A stretch of DNA of 20,133 nucleotides, taken from positions 1-20,133 of the forward strand of contig CAKQIY010000033.1 of the NCBI GenBank assembly GCA_934247115.1, in the 5' to 3' direction. Under the pieces are notes generated by a model, which was not told where the DNA came from, did not search any database, and saw only the letters and a program-made list of their open reading frames with translations. The position numbers and the translations under genes were made by a program. Shown piece by piece: positions 7,700 to 14,961 of the stretch (positions within the stretch are counted from its first letter, which is position 1; every line of letters begins with the position of its first letter). Source of the stretch: an uncultured Coprococcus sp. (GTDB lineage: Bacteria > Bacillota > Clostridia > Lachnospirales > Lachnospiraceae).

Positions 7700-9784
7700 A
7701 TGGCAAAGAATCTTGTTATTGTTGAGTCTCCGGCCAAAGCTAAGACGATCAAGAAGTTTCTGGGGTCAAACTATGAAGTTATAGCGTCCAATGGTCATGT
7801 GAGAGATCTTCCTAAGAGTCAGATGGGAGTAGATGTGGATAATGATTTTGAGCCAAAGTATATCACTATAAGAGGAAAAGGTGATATTCTTGCGGCACTG
7901 AGAAAAGCAGTGAAGAAAGCGGATAAGATATATCTCGCAACTGACCCGGACCGTGAAGGAGAAGCTATTTCATATCATTTGATGAAAGCGCTGAAGCTGG
8001 AGGATAAGGACTATAAGAGAATCACATTCAATGAGATCACCAAGAATGCGGTCAAGAATTCCATAAAGAAGGCACGTGATATAGATATGAATCTTGTGGA
8101 TGCACAGCAGGCGCGAAGAGTGCTTGACAGACTGGTGGGTTACAAGATAAGTCCCGTTCTGTGGGCCAAGATCAAGAGAGGACTCTCAGCAGGACGTGTT
8201 CAGTCTGTTGCGCTCAAGCTTGTGTGTGACAGGGAGAAAGAGATCAATGATTTCATCCCACAGGAGTACTGGACACTTGATGCGAATCTTACTACAGGAA
8301 AGGTTAAGAAGCCTATAGCCTTTAAGTTTACAGGTGATGGTGTCAACAAAGAGGAGATATCAGGCCGTGAGGCATTGAATGATATATTGAAGAAGCTCGA
8401 TGGCGGGGAGTATGTTGTAAAGTCGATCAAGGAGAGTGAGAGGAACAAGAAGTCTCCACTTCCTTTTACTACAAGTACACTTCAGCAGGAGGCATCCTCC
8501 AAGCTGAACTTTGCGACCTCCAAGACCATGAGGATCGCGCAGCAGTTATACGAGGGCGTGGATATCAAGGGTCGTGGAACCATAGGTCTTATCACATACC
8601 TCAGAACAGATTCCACAAGAATATCTGAGGAGGCTGTTGCTGCCGCTGACGCATATATTTCCGAGAATTTTGGACAGCAGTATATCGGTGATTCCAATGG
8701 AAGAGCAAAGACTGACAAGAAGATACAGGATGCGCATGAAGCGATCAGACCTACGGATGTGACACTGTCTCCTGTTATGCTGAAGGAACAGCTTTCAAGG
8801 GACCAGTTCAGACTGTATCAGCTCATATATAACAGATTCCTTGCAAGTCAGATGTCAGGGGCTGTGTACTCAGTTAAGAGTGTCAAGGTTGGCTGTGGTG
8901 ATGCGGTGTTCCAGACGTCGGCATCCAAGATCGCATTTGACGGATTCCTTGCAGTATATAATCTGGACAATGACAGGGGAGAGACTGTTGCTGGAATCAA
9001 TAACCTGTCAGAGGGAGATGTGCTGAAGCTTGACAGTCTGGATGAGAAGCAGCACTTCACACAGCCACCGGCCAGATATACGGAGGCTCTGCTTGTAAAG
9101 ACCCTTGAGGAATTGGGCATAGGAAGACCAAGTACCTATGCACCAACTATCTCAACGATACTTGCAAGAAGATATATAACAAAGGAACAGAAGAAGCTGT
9201 ATGTGACAGCTCTTGGCGATGCTGTCAATCAGAGCATGGAGCAGGCGTTCCCTGTTATCATAGATGTGAATTTCACAGCCAACATGGAGTCACTGCTGGA
9301 CAAGATAGGAGAGGGCACTGTCGACTGGAAGGTAGTAGTGAGAAATTTCTATCCTGATCTGGATGAGGCGGTGAAGAATGCGGAGGCAGAGCTTGAGTCC
9401 ATCAAGATTGAGGACGAGGTATCTGATGAGGTGTGTGATGTATGTGGACGCAACATGGTTGTAAAGTATGGTCCACATGGCAAGTTCCTGGCATGCCCGG
9501 GATTCCCAGAGTGCAGATCCACCAAGCCATTCTATGAGAAAATCGGTGTGGCATGTCCTAAGTGTGGAGCTGATGTGGTGATCAAGGCGACCAGAAAGGG
9601 AAGAAGATACTATGGATGTATCAAGGCCCCTGAATGTGATTTCATGTCATGGGCTATGCCAAGCAATGAGAAGTGCCCTGAGTGTGGAAGCTATATGATC
9701 GTGAAGGGCAGTAAGCTTGTATGCTCTGATCAGGAGTGTGGCTATACCTGCAATAACAAGGCGGCAGAAAAGGAAGATAAGTAA
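7700..9784 (+). CDS. topA: DNA topoisomerase I (type IA)
   Basis: The 694-residue protein begins MAKNLVIVESPAKAKTI at ATG 7700, with an AAAGGA-type site about 12 bases upstream. The TOPRIM domain shows catalytic E9 and the DPDREGE metal-binding motif (82-88). The active-site tyrosine is Y300 in LITYLRTDSTRIS. The domain order matches type IA enzymes, which relax negative supercoils by single-strand passage. The C-terminal region carries three four-cysteine zinc ribbons starting at C579, C619 and C659; the third is the degenerate C-terminal type ending GYTC. Length and features are normal and no key residue is missing. It follows dprA, the standard order in Bacilli and Clostridia, and is closed by its own terminator. 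Confidence 0.98.
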   Translation: MAKNLVIVESPAKAKTIKKFLGSNYEVIASNGHVRDLPKSQMGVDVDNDFEPKYITIRGKGDILAALRKAVKKADKIYLATDPDREGEAISYHLMKALKLEDKDYKRITFNEITKNAVKNSIKKARDIDMNLVDAQQARRVLDRLVGYKISPVLWAKIKRGLSAGRVQSVALKLVCDREKEINDFIPQEYWTLDANLTTGKVKKPIAFKFTGDGVNKEEISGREALNDILKKLDGGEYVVKSIKESERNKKSPLPFTTSTLQQEASSKLNFATSKTMRIAQQLYEGVDIKGRGTIGLITYLRTDSTRISEEAVAAADAYISENFGQQYIGDSNGRAKTDKKIQDAHEAIRPTDVTLSPVMLKEQLSRDQFRLYQLIYNRFLASQMSGAVYSVKSVKVGCGDAVFQTSASKIAFDGFLAVYNLDNDRGETVAGINNLSEGDVLKLDSLDEKQHFTQPPARYTEALLVKTLEELGIGRPSTYAPTISTILARRYITKEQKKLYVTALGDAVNQSMEQAFPVIIDVNFTANMESLLDKIGEGTVDWKVVVRNFYPDLDEAVKNAEAELESIKIEDEVSDEVCDVCGRNMVVKYGPHGKFLACPGFPECRSTKPFYEKIGVACPKCGADVVIKATRKGRRYYGCIKAPECDFMSWAMPSNEKCPECGSYMIVKGSKLVCSDQECGYTCNNKAAEKEDK

Positions 9785-9810
9785 AATCTGAATAGCTGGG
9801 ATAGATATAT

Positions 9811-9857
9811 AACCCATAGATGGTCTGGCTGATAAGCTGACTGTCTATGGGGTTTTT
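9811..9857 (+). terminator. Rho-independent terminator after topA
   Basis: AACCCATAGA (9811-9820) pairs with TCTATGGGGTT (9844-9853, one bulge or wobble), followed by a T run to 9857. It ends the comM-dprA-topA block. Confidence 0.85.
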
Positions 9858-10019
9858 GTTGTAAAATGAGCAAAAATGCCATGGGTTGTCAGTCATTTGT
9901 GTGAGTTGTGTAAAAATTCATAAATGTATGAGGTTGTCATAAGAATGAAAATTGTGTCGAAAAATATGGCAACCACAAGATATAGTGGCTTGAAAACCCA
10001 GTAAAATCAACGTTTTCTT

Positions 10020-10034
10020 AAATTTTTGAAAATA
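10020..10034 (+). promoter_or_regulatory. CodY-box-like sequence upstream of codY
   Basis: AAATTTTTGAAAATA matches the CodY consensus AATTTTCWGAAAATT at 12 of 15 positions. It lies about 24 bases upstream of the predicted codY -35, so it could serve autoregulation. A 13-base core (ATTTTTGAAAATA) recurs at 16550-16562 before the galactanase gene. AT-rich DNA gives such matches easily, so this stays a candidate. Confidence 0.4.
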
Positions 10035-10057
10035 GGACTACTTTACATAAAATAGGG

Positions 10058-10086
10058 TTGTTATGAGTTATTCATTGTGGTAGAAT
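10058..10086 (+). promoter_or_regulatory. codY promoter
   Basis: TTGTTA (10058-10063), a 17-base spacer and TAGAAT (10081-10086) give a good sigma-A promoter. Transcription would start near 10093, leaving a leader of about 60 bases before the GGAGG at 10141 and the codY ATG. Confidence 0.6.
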
Positions 10087-10152
10087 CACAAATAGTCATA
10101 AAAATTCGCGCAAAAGATACTTTTTATTACATAAAGAATCGGAGGATAACTT

Positions 10153-10917
10153 ATGAGTGTACAATTGTTAGATAAAACACGTAAAATCAACAAGTTATTG
10201 CACAACAACAACTCGCATAAGGTTGTATTCAATGATATTTGCGATGTATTAAGCGATATATTATCGTCGAATGTCATGGTTATAAGCAAGAAGGGCAAGA
10301 TACTCGGGCTCAAGAACAGAGATGATATCCCTGAGATACATGAGCTTATAGAGGGGAAGGTTGGAAGCCTGATAGATCCCATGCTCAATGAGAGACTTCT
10401 TCTGGTGCTGTCGACCAAGGAGAATGTCAATCTCACGACACTGGGTTTTGACGGAGTGAATATTGATAAGTATCACGGACTGCTGCTTCCAATAGATATT
10501 GCGGGGGAGAGACTTGGCACACTTTTCCTGTACAGGCTTGGAATTGAGTATGATATAGATGATATCATACTTGGAGAGTATGGCACCACTGTGGTTGGGC
10601 TGGAGATGATGAGGGCTCTCAATGAGGAGAATGCAGAGGAGAACCGCAAGATTGCCATTGTGAGATCTGCAATCAACACATTGTCATTTTCTGAACTCCA
10701 GGCCATTAAGCATATTTTCTCAGAGCTGGACGGCGAGGAGGGAATACTTGTTGCCAGCAAGGTGGCGGATCGTGTGGGAATCACCAGATCGGTTATTGTG
10801 AATGCCCTCAGAAAGTTTGAGAGTGCAGGAGTTATAGAGGCGAGATCGTCAGGCATGAAGGGAACATATATCAAAGTGTTGAATGATGTAGTGTTCGATG
10901 AGCTTAAGGATGCTTAG
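10153..10917 (+). CDS. codY: GTP- and branched-chain-amino-acid-sensing global repressor CodY
   Basis: ATG 10153 follows GGAGG (10141-10145). The 254-residue product has the normal CodY length. The N-terminal GAF domain (about 1-155) binds isoleucine or valine in the family; the MSVQLLDKTRKINKLL start and the SSNVMVISKKGKILGL strand are recognisable. The C-terminal winged helix-turn-helix (about 200-250) carries the near-invariant ADRVGITRSVIVNALRKFES and GVIEARSSGMKGTYIKVLN. CodY represses or activates nutrient-acquisition genes in response to GTP and branched-chain amino acids. Its usual Bacillus partners xerC/codV, hslV and hslU are absent; it directly follows topA. A CodY-box-like sequence lies upstream. 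There is no visible terminator before the next gene, so the following envelope genes may share its transcript. Confidence 0.97.
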   Translation: MSVQLLDKTRKINKLLHNNNSHKVVFNDICDVLSDILSSNVMVISKKGKILGLKNRDDIPEIHELIEGKVGSLIDPMLNERLLLVLSTKENVNLTTLGFDGVNIDKYHGLLLPIDIAGERLGTLFLYRLGIEYDIDDIILGEYGTTVVGLEMMRALNEENAEENRKIAIVRSAINTLSFSELQAIKHIFSELDGEEGILVASKVADRVGITRSVIVNALRKFESAGVIEARSSGMKGTYIKVLNDVVFDELKDA

Positions 10918-10982
10918 AACGGAATGACCAGAGCCAGACGGAATATGGCGATACAGACAAATTACGAAAAGGAGAAATATAT

Positions 10983-12137
10983 ATGATACCGGGAATTGTG
11001 ACATTGGTAGTAGGCGTGGTGATAGTGATAATAAGCTTTTTCCTTGGCGATGGCAAGAAGGAGGACACATCTGAGAATCTTCTTGCAGAGAACAGGGAGA
11101 AGCTTGAGAAGCAGCTCGATGAGTATTGTGATCTTCTTGTAGAGAAGAAGAAGAATGACCTTCAGAAGCAAGGCGAAGAGGTCAAGAACAACATGAAGAA
11201 GGGACTGGATGAAGTAAAGTCCACATCCAAGAAAGAACTCAGCGAGATAAAGGATGCTTCAAAGAAGGATATAGAGGAGTTCAGGGAGAATTCCAGAAAA
11301 GAGATAGACGAGTACAGGGAAACTGCAAGGGCTGATATAGATAAAGCCATGAAGTCATATCAGGACAGTCTTGCAGAGGCCAGAAAGAATATGGAGTCGG
11401 AGCTTCAGGCATGTTCATCCCAGCTCTCAGAGAAGGCCAAGAAGCAGATGATAGATTATATCAATCAGAGCCTTACTGAGGCATATGAGGCATATGATCC
11501 TGATGATACAAGCGAGAAAGAGCCGATCAACTACGATGAGGAGCCGGCAGCCGAAGATGCGGATGCTACAGATGTTGTAGAGCCAGCAGCAGAAGAGGCA
11601 GCTCAGGAGGCTGAGGTTACCGAGAGTGCCGAAGAGGCAGCTATCCAGAATACAGAGAAGGCTGAACAGACTGCAGAAGATGCAGAGAAGGTGACAGAGG
11701 AGCCTGTACAGGAAGCAGATGCTTCAGTGGAAAAGCAGGAGGATGCAGCTGTTGAGACAGACATTGCTACAGCAGATGAGGCAGCTGCTGAGACAGTTGT
11801 TTCCGTTGAGGAAAGCCCTGTGTCAGACAGTGCATTTACAGTTGTTGAGGCTGAGAATCCTGAGAAGATGGCGGCTGCAATAGAGGAAGGCAATGTTGTG
11901 CCGACACCTCAGAAGAACCGGAATAACAGGTCAAGAAAGAAAAAGAAGAAAAAATCAGCACAGAACGCTCCTATAGATATATGGGACGAGGGTGTCGATA
12001 TAGAGACACAGGTGGCAGACCTTCACAAGAAGGGGCTCAGCATCATGGAGATAGCCAATAAGCTGGGAATCGGTGTAGGAGAGGCCAAGATCATGATAGA
12101 TCAGATAAGTGAGACAAAAGAGACAGACAGGCAGTAG
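10983..12137 (+). CDS. SwrB/DUF6115-like membrane-anchored coiled-coil protein
   Basis: ATG 10983 follows AAAAGGAG. The 384-residue protein has one N-terminal membrane helix (about 2-22, IPGIVTLVVGVVIVIISFFLG), a long charged coiled coil (about 30-165) with seven 11-residue repeats, an acidic Ala/Glu-rich linker (about 170-300), a basic cluster (SRKKKKKK, about residue 317) and a C-terminal helix-turn-helix-like segment (LHKKGLSIMEIANKLGIGVGEAKIMIDQ). That N-terminal helix plus C-terminal motif is the architecture of the DUF6115 family, to which the B. subtilis swarming protein SwrB appears related; here the middle is much enlarged. In B. subtilis swrB ends the fla/che operon, directly before rpsB, and this gene occupies the equivalent stretch between codY and rpsB. 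Function is unproven; a membrane scaffold is the likeliest reading. The family link rests on the C-terminal motif and position. Confidence 0.7.
   Translation: MIPGIVTLVVGVVIVIISFFLGDGKKEDTSENLLAENREKLEKQLDEYCDLLVEKKKNDLQKQGEEVKNNMKKGLDEVKSTSKKELSEIKDASKKDIEEFRENSRKEIDEYRETARADIDKAMKSYQDSLAEARKNMESELQACSSQLSEKAKKQMIDYINQSLTEAYEAYDPDDTSEKEPINYDEEPAAEDADATDVVEPAAEEAAQEAEVTESAEEAAIQNTEKAEQTAEDAEKVTEEPVQEADASVEKQEDAAVETDIATADEAAAETVVSVEESPVSDSAFTVVEAENPEKMAAAIEEGNVVPTPQKNRNNRSRKKKKKKSAQNAPIDIWDEGVDIETQVADLHKKGLSIMEIANKLGIGVGEAKIMIDQISETKETDRQ
11187..11417 (+). repeat. seven hendecad (33-bp) coding repeats
   Basis: Residues 69-145 of the SwrB-like protein divide into 11-residue units: NNMKKGLDEVK, STSKKELSEIK, DASKKDIEEFR, ENSRKEIDEYR, ETARADIDKAM, KSYQDSLAEAR, KNMESELQACS. 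The best four are 80-123. Spacing of 11 implies a nearly straight or slightly right-handed coiled coil rather than a classic heptad coil. The DNA units have diverged, so the repeat is old. Confidence 0.7.
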
Positions 12138-12156
12138 ATGGTCATGGAGGTAAGCA

Positions 12157-12981
12157 ATGTACAAAAAAAGTTTTTTTAGAGGACTTGGAACAGGCTTGAT
12201 CGTAGGAGCTCTTACCGTAACTGTGGCATTTAACTTTGATAATGCAGGTAAGTCTGATTCCGGACAGGGCAGCTCTGTGGGAGTGGTCCAGCAGAACAGT
12301 ACAGAGGATTCAGAGGCGGCTACATCAGAGACATCTGAGAAAGCTACTACAAAGAAGACGACAACTGAGAAGAGTACCACGGAAAAAGGAAAGACAGATA
12401 AGAGCAATACTGATAAGAAGAGCACGGACAAGTCGGGCGTTGAGAATACAGAAGCTGGCAGCAAGTCCGATGGATCAGGCGTGAACAGTAAGGGAGATGT
12501 GTACGCAGGTGCTGATTCGTCAGATGGAAAGAATACGTCGGGTAGCAGCGGAAGCGGTTCAGGAAGCAATGGCAGTGCAGGGAATAAAACAGGAGGAACC
12601 GGCACAGCGGACAACAACGGGGATCTTTCTGACAAGACCGAGAAGGTTCCGTCAGCCAAGGATAATGGCTATACAGAGGATAAGAATTCCCAGAACGGTT
12701 CAGGAAGCGGCACAGGAAAGACAACTGAGGCGACTACAGAAGCTGTACAGCCAAGTGCGATAAAGTATGACAATGGCGGCGGAGAGATCACATTTGGATC
12801 TGGAACATCTGCATACGAGATATGTCAGCTTCTGGCACAGATAGGGATAAGGGATGCGGATGAGTATTATGACTGGCTGCTCAGGTCAGGATATTCAGGC
12901 AGTCTTGTGCCTGGAACATATACATTCACCGGCAATGAGACAAACGGCGGAATAGTATGGATACTATTAGGTAATCAGTAA
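12157..12981 (+). CDS. membrane-tethered low-complexity protein with MltG/YceG-like domain
   Basis: ATG 12157 follows TGGAGG (12145-12150). The 274-residue protein has an N-terminal signal or anchor helix (about 8-27, FRGLGTGLIVGALTVTVAFNF) and a long Ser/Thr/Lys/Gly-rich, probably disordered linker (about 28-200). The linker includes a five-residue pattern of the TTEK/KTDK/STDK type near 67-92. The C-terminal domain (about 201-274) contains ITFGSGTSAYEICQLLAQIG, then DADEYYDWLLRSGYSG and LVPGTYTF. This pattern (G-x-S/T-x-x-x-I-x-x-L, then F/Y-x-x-x-L, then G-x-Y-x-F) matches the substrate-proximal LysM-like module of MltG/YceG lytic transglycosylases. The catalytic transglycosylase core is absent, so it probably binds or senses the cell wall rather than cutting it. 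It lies 19 bases after the SwrB-like gene, likely co-transcribed. Confidence 0.65.
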   Translation: MYKKSFFRGLGTGLIVGALTVTVAFNFDNAGKSDSGQGSSVGVVQQNSTEDSEAATSETSEKATTKKTTTEKSTTEKGKTDKSNTDKKSTDKSGVENTEAGSKSDGSGVNSKGDVYAGADSSDGKNTSGSSGSGSGSNGSAGNKTGGTGTADNNGDLSDKTEKVPSAKDNGYTEDKNSQNGSGSGTGKTTEATTEAVQPSAIKYDNGGGEITFGSGTSAYEICQLLAQIGIRDADEYYDWLLRSGYSGSLVPGTYTFTGNETNGGIVWILLGNQ

Positions 12982-13011
12982 AGATACGAGAAAAGGAAGG
13001 GGTAATCAATT

Positions 13012-13827
13012 ATGGGAGACAATACGAATAATGAGAAGATGGGATATCCGGGACAGCGTTTCAGTGCGGGTAGTGGTAGCAGCAGTATGGATCCGTTTGC
13101 GCCCAATCCGACAGCCTTGCAGTATGTACCGAATGAATTTGGAATAACTCACAGTGAGACCAGTCCTATGTACCGGTATAACAATCCGGCTGAACCGGAT
13201 AGTGGAGCTGCCTCACAGACGGACAAATATTATCCGGGACAGCAGTACGGTCAGAATCAGCAGTATGGCCAGAACCAGATGTATGGTCAGAATCAGATGT
13301 ACGGCCAGAACCAGATGTATGGACAGAGTCAGCCATATGGCCAGGGCTACGATCAGGAGACTATGAATCCACAGGGGAAAAAGGCAAAGAGTTCCGGATC
13401 AAATGTTCTGGCAGGACTGGTAGGAGCGTTTCTTGGATCACTGGTCGGAGTTGTGCTCTGGATTGTTGTGTATAAGCTTGGTTATATCGCAGGCATATCA
13501 GGAGCGGTTATGGTCATATGTGCCATGATGGGGTACAACAAGTTTGGAAAGAAACTTGACCTGAAGGGCATAATAATCTGCGTAGCATTGTGTATAGGAA
13601 TGATATACATTTCAGAGAGACTGAGTGTCAGCATGGAATTATACCAGGAATTTAGTGATTATGGATATGATGTGAGCTTCTTTGACTGTTATAAGAGTAT
13701 GTATGATGTGCTGGATGCTGCAGGTACTATGAGTTCATTCTGGGGCGAGCTTGCGGTCGGTTATCTTCTGTTTGTTGTAGCCAGTGTTTCATATATAATA
13801 AATAGCATCAGGACAAGAGCAAAATAG
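13012..13827 (+). CDS. integral membrane protein with (Q/M)YGQNQ repeat
   Basis: ATG 13012 follows AAAAGGAAGGGG. I do not recognise a family for this 271-residue protein. The N-terminal half (1-128) is hydrophilic, rich in Gln, Gly, Tyr, Asn and Pro, with no signal peptide, and holds a hexapeptide repeat at 78-113. A short basic segment (GKKAKSSGSN) precedes four hydrophobic helices at about 131-152, 155-172, 184-204 and 243-266. A disordered cytoplasmic head on a membrane anchor is the likely topology. It lies 30 bases after the MltG-like gene and is the last gene before a strong terminator, so it ends the codY-proximal transcript. The head is prion-like or condensate-like in composition. 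Function is unknown. Confidence 0.75.
   Translation: MGDNTNNEKMGYPGQRFSAGSGSSSMDPFAPNPTALQYVPNEFGITHSETSPMYRYNNPAEPDSGAASQTDKYYPGQQYGQNQQYGQNQMYGQNQMYGQNQMYGQSQPYGQGYDQETMNPQGKKAKSSGSNVLAGLVGAFLGSLVGVVLWIVVYKLGYIAGISGAVMVICAMMGYNKFGKKLDLKGIIICVALCIGMIYISERLSVSMELYQEFSDYGYDVSFFDCYKSMYDVLDAAGTMSSFWGELAVGYLLFVVASVSYIINSIRTRAK
13243..13350 (+). repeat. 18-bp tandem coding repeat, YGQNQ
   Basis: Six units of 18 bases encode QYGQNQ, QYGQNQ, MYGQNQ, MYGQNQ, MYGQSQ and the degenerate PYGQGY. In units 1-4 the synonymous codons alternate: GGT with AAT in units 1 and 3, GGC with AAC in units 2 and 4. This points to a 36-bp duplication event. Confidence 0.9.
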
Positions 13828-13882
13828 AAAATAGAACACGAACCGGCAGACAGAATACTTCTTATAAAACATATATTTTCAG

Positions 13883-13911
13883 AAAAAAGTGCTTGAATGC
13901 ACTTTTTTTTT
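13883..13911 (+). terminator. Rho-independent terminator before rpsB
   Basis: AAAAAAGTGC (13883-13892), loop TTGAAT, then GCACTTTTTT (13899-13908) with the T run continuing to 13911. It closes the transcript of the preceding membrane-protein gene; the A tract on the 5' side could also let it work on the other strand. The loop doubles as a promoter -35 element. Confidence 0.9.
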
Positions 13912-13921
13912 GTGTTACAAT
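13893..13921 (+). promoter_or_regulatory. rpsB promoter, nested in the upstream terminator
   Basis: TTGAAT (13893-13898), exactly the terminator loop, a 17-base spacer consisting mostly of the terminator's 3' arm and T run, and TACAAT (13916-13921). Start of transcription would be near 13928. No better promoter is seen before rpsB. Confidence 0.6.
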
Positions 13922-13927
13922 GTCGAT

Positions 13928-14042
13928 TGCGTGAGTGCGCATAACAAATATACATGCTGGTTGATAGTTGGCGTGGTGCCTGTGCTCGGGTGGTCCAAAG
14001 AGTTGATGCCGGCAGAAGATTTTAACCATGGAGGTAGAAAAA
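13928..14042 (+). promoter_or_regulatory. rpsB 5' leader
   Basis: About 115 bases would be transcribed before the rpsB start. The stretch is more GC-rich than other leaders here and contains short self-complementary parts (for example TGCCGGCA near 14008). Ribosomal protein leaders often bind their own product, but I could not match this one to a known S2 leader, so regulation is only a possibility. GGAGG at 14031-14035 is the ribosome site. Confidence 0.3.
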
Positions 14043-14777
14043 ATGAGCGTTATTTCAATGAAGCAGTTATTAGAGGCAGGTGTACATTTCGGACACCAGA
14101 CAAGAAGATGGAACCCTAAGATGAAGCCATACATCTACACAGAGCGTAATGGTATCTACATCATCGATCTTCAGAAGTCAGTAGGAATGGTTGACGATGC
14201 TTACAATGCAATCGGCGATTGCGTTGCAAACGGCGGAACAATCCTTTTCGTTGGTACAAAGAAGCAGGCTCAGGACTCAATCAAGAGCGAGGCAGAGCGT
14301 TGCGGTATGTACTATGTAAATGAGAGATGGCTTGGAGGTATGCTTACAAACTTCAAGACAATCCAGACAAGAATCGCTACTCTTAAGAAGTACGAGGAGA
14401 TGGAGCAGGACGGTACATTTGACGTTCTTCCTAAGAAGGAAGTTATCCAGATCAAGAAGGAGATGGAGAAGCTCGAGAAGAACCTTGGCGGTATCAAGAA
14501 CATGAAGAGAATCCCAGACATGATCTTCGTTGTTGATCCTAAGAAGGAGAGAATATGTATCCAGGAGGCTCAGTCACTTGGAATTAAGCTTGTTGGTATC
14601 GCTGATACAAACTGTGATCCAGAGGAGCTTGATTATGTAATTCCTGGTAACGACGACGCTATCAGAGCCGTAAAGCTTATCGTTTCAAAGATGGCAGACG
14701 CTGTTATCGAGGCTCAGCAGGGCGTTGATGCTGATTCAGTAGATGAGGCAGAGGCTGAGGAGGCTGCAGAGGAGTAA
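14043..14777 (+). CDS. rpsB: 30S ribosomal protein S2
   Basis: The start is ATG 14043 (MSVISMKQLLEAGVHFGHQ), with GGAGG at 14031-14035. An earlier in-frame start at 14028 overlaps this ribosome site and is rejected. The protein has about 244 residues, normal for S2, with the diagnostic FGHQTRRWNPKM and the later LGIKLVGIADTNCDP, ending in a short acidic tail (AEAEEAAEE). S2 joins the 30S subunit late through S1 and 16S rRNA contacts. Codon use differs from the neighbours: isoleucine is almost always ATC or ATT instead of ATA, as expected for a highly expressed gene. tsf follows after an unusually long 184-base gap. Confidence 0.99.
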   Translation: MSVISMKQLLEAGVHFGHQTRRWNPKMKPYIYTERNGIYIIDLQKSVGMVDDAYNAIGDCVANGGTILFVGTKKQAQDSIKSEAERCGMYYVNERWLGGMLTNFKTIQTRIATLKKYEEMEQDGTFDVLPKKEVIQIKKEMEKLEKNLGGIKNMKRIPDMIFVVDPKKERICIQEAQSLGIKLVGIADTNCDPEELDYVIPGNDDAIRAVKLIVSKMADAVIEAQQGVDADSVDEAEAEEAAEE

Positions 14778-14833
14778 TCTGTAGTTGATATTGATCATCA
14801 TTGATCATAAGTAATAAATGATTATAAAAGGTA

Positions 14834-14865
14834 ACGGGGTAATATAATAAAAAGTATTATCCCGT
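14834..14865 (+). promoter_or_regulatory. hairpin between rpsB and tsf
   Basis: ACGGGGTAATA (14834-14844) pairs with TATTATCCCGT (14855-14865), 11 pairs with one G-T, loop of 10. Only GACTTTT follows, a poor T run, so it may be a weak or partial terminator, an mRNA-stabilising stem or a processing site that uncouples rpsB and tsf levels. Confidence 0.5.
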
Positions 14866-14961
14866 GACTTTTAAAGAGACATATACAGGCTGAAAAGCTT
14901 AAATAAAGTGACATAACCATTATTATGATATGTCAATATTCAAATTTGGAGGTAAAATAAG

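Larger units (their letters stand above)
9785..10152 (+). other. intergenic region topA-codY
   Basis: This 368-base gap holds the topA terminator, then about 160 bases of AT-rich DNA in which I see no gene, then a CodY-box-like sequence and the codY promoter, both listed separately. A small inverted repeat, CCAC/GTGG around 9974-9989, is too short to interpret. Confidence 0.6.

Noticed and set aside
11603..11893. Minus-strand Ser/Ala-rich open frame
   Set aside because: It is the reverse of the Glu/Ala-rich linker codons of the SwrB-like gene and has no ribosome site.
13243..13350. CRISPR array
   Set aside because: The 18-bp repeat is contiguous, in frame and protein-coding, with no spacers.
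13889..14119. Plus-strand open frame running from the terminator into rpsB
   Set aside because: It begins inside a terminator, overlaps rpsB out of frame and has no similarity.
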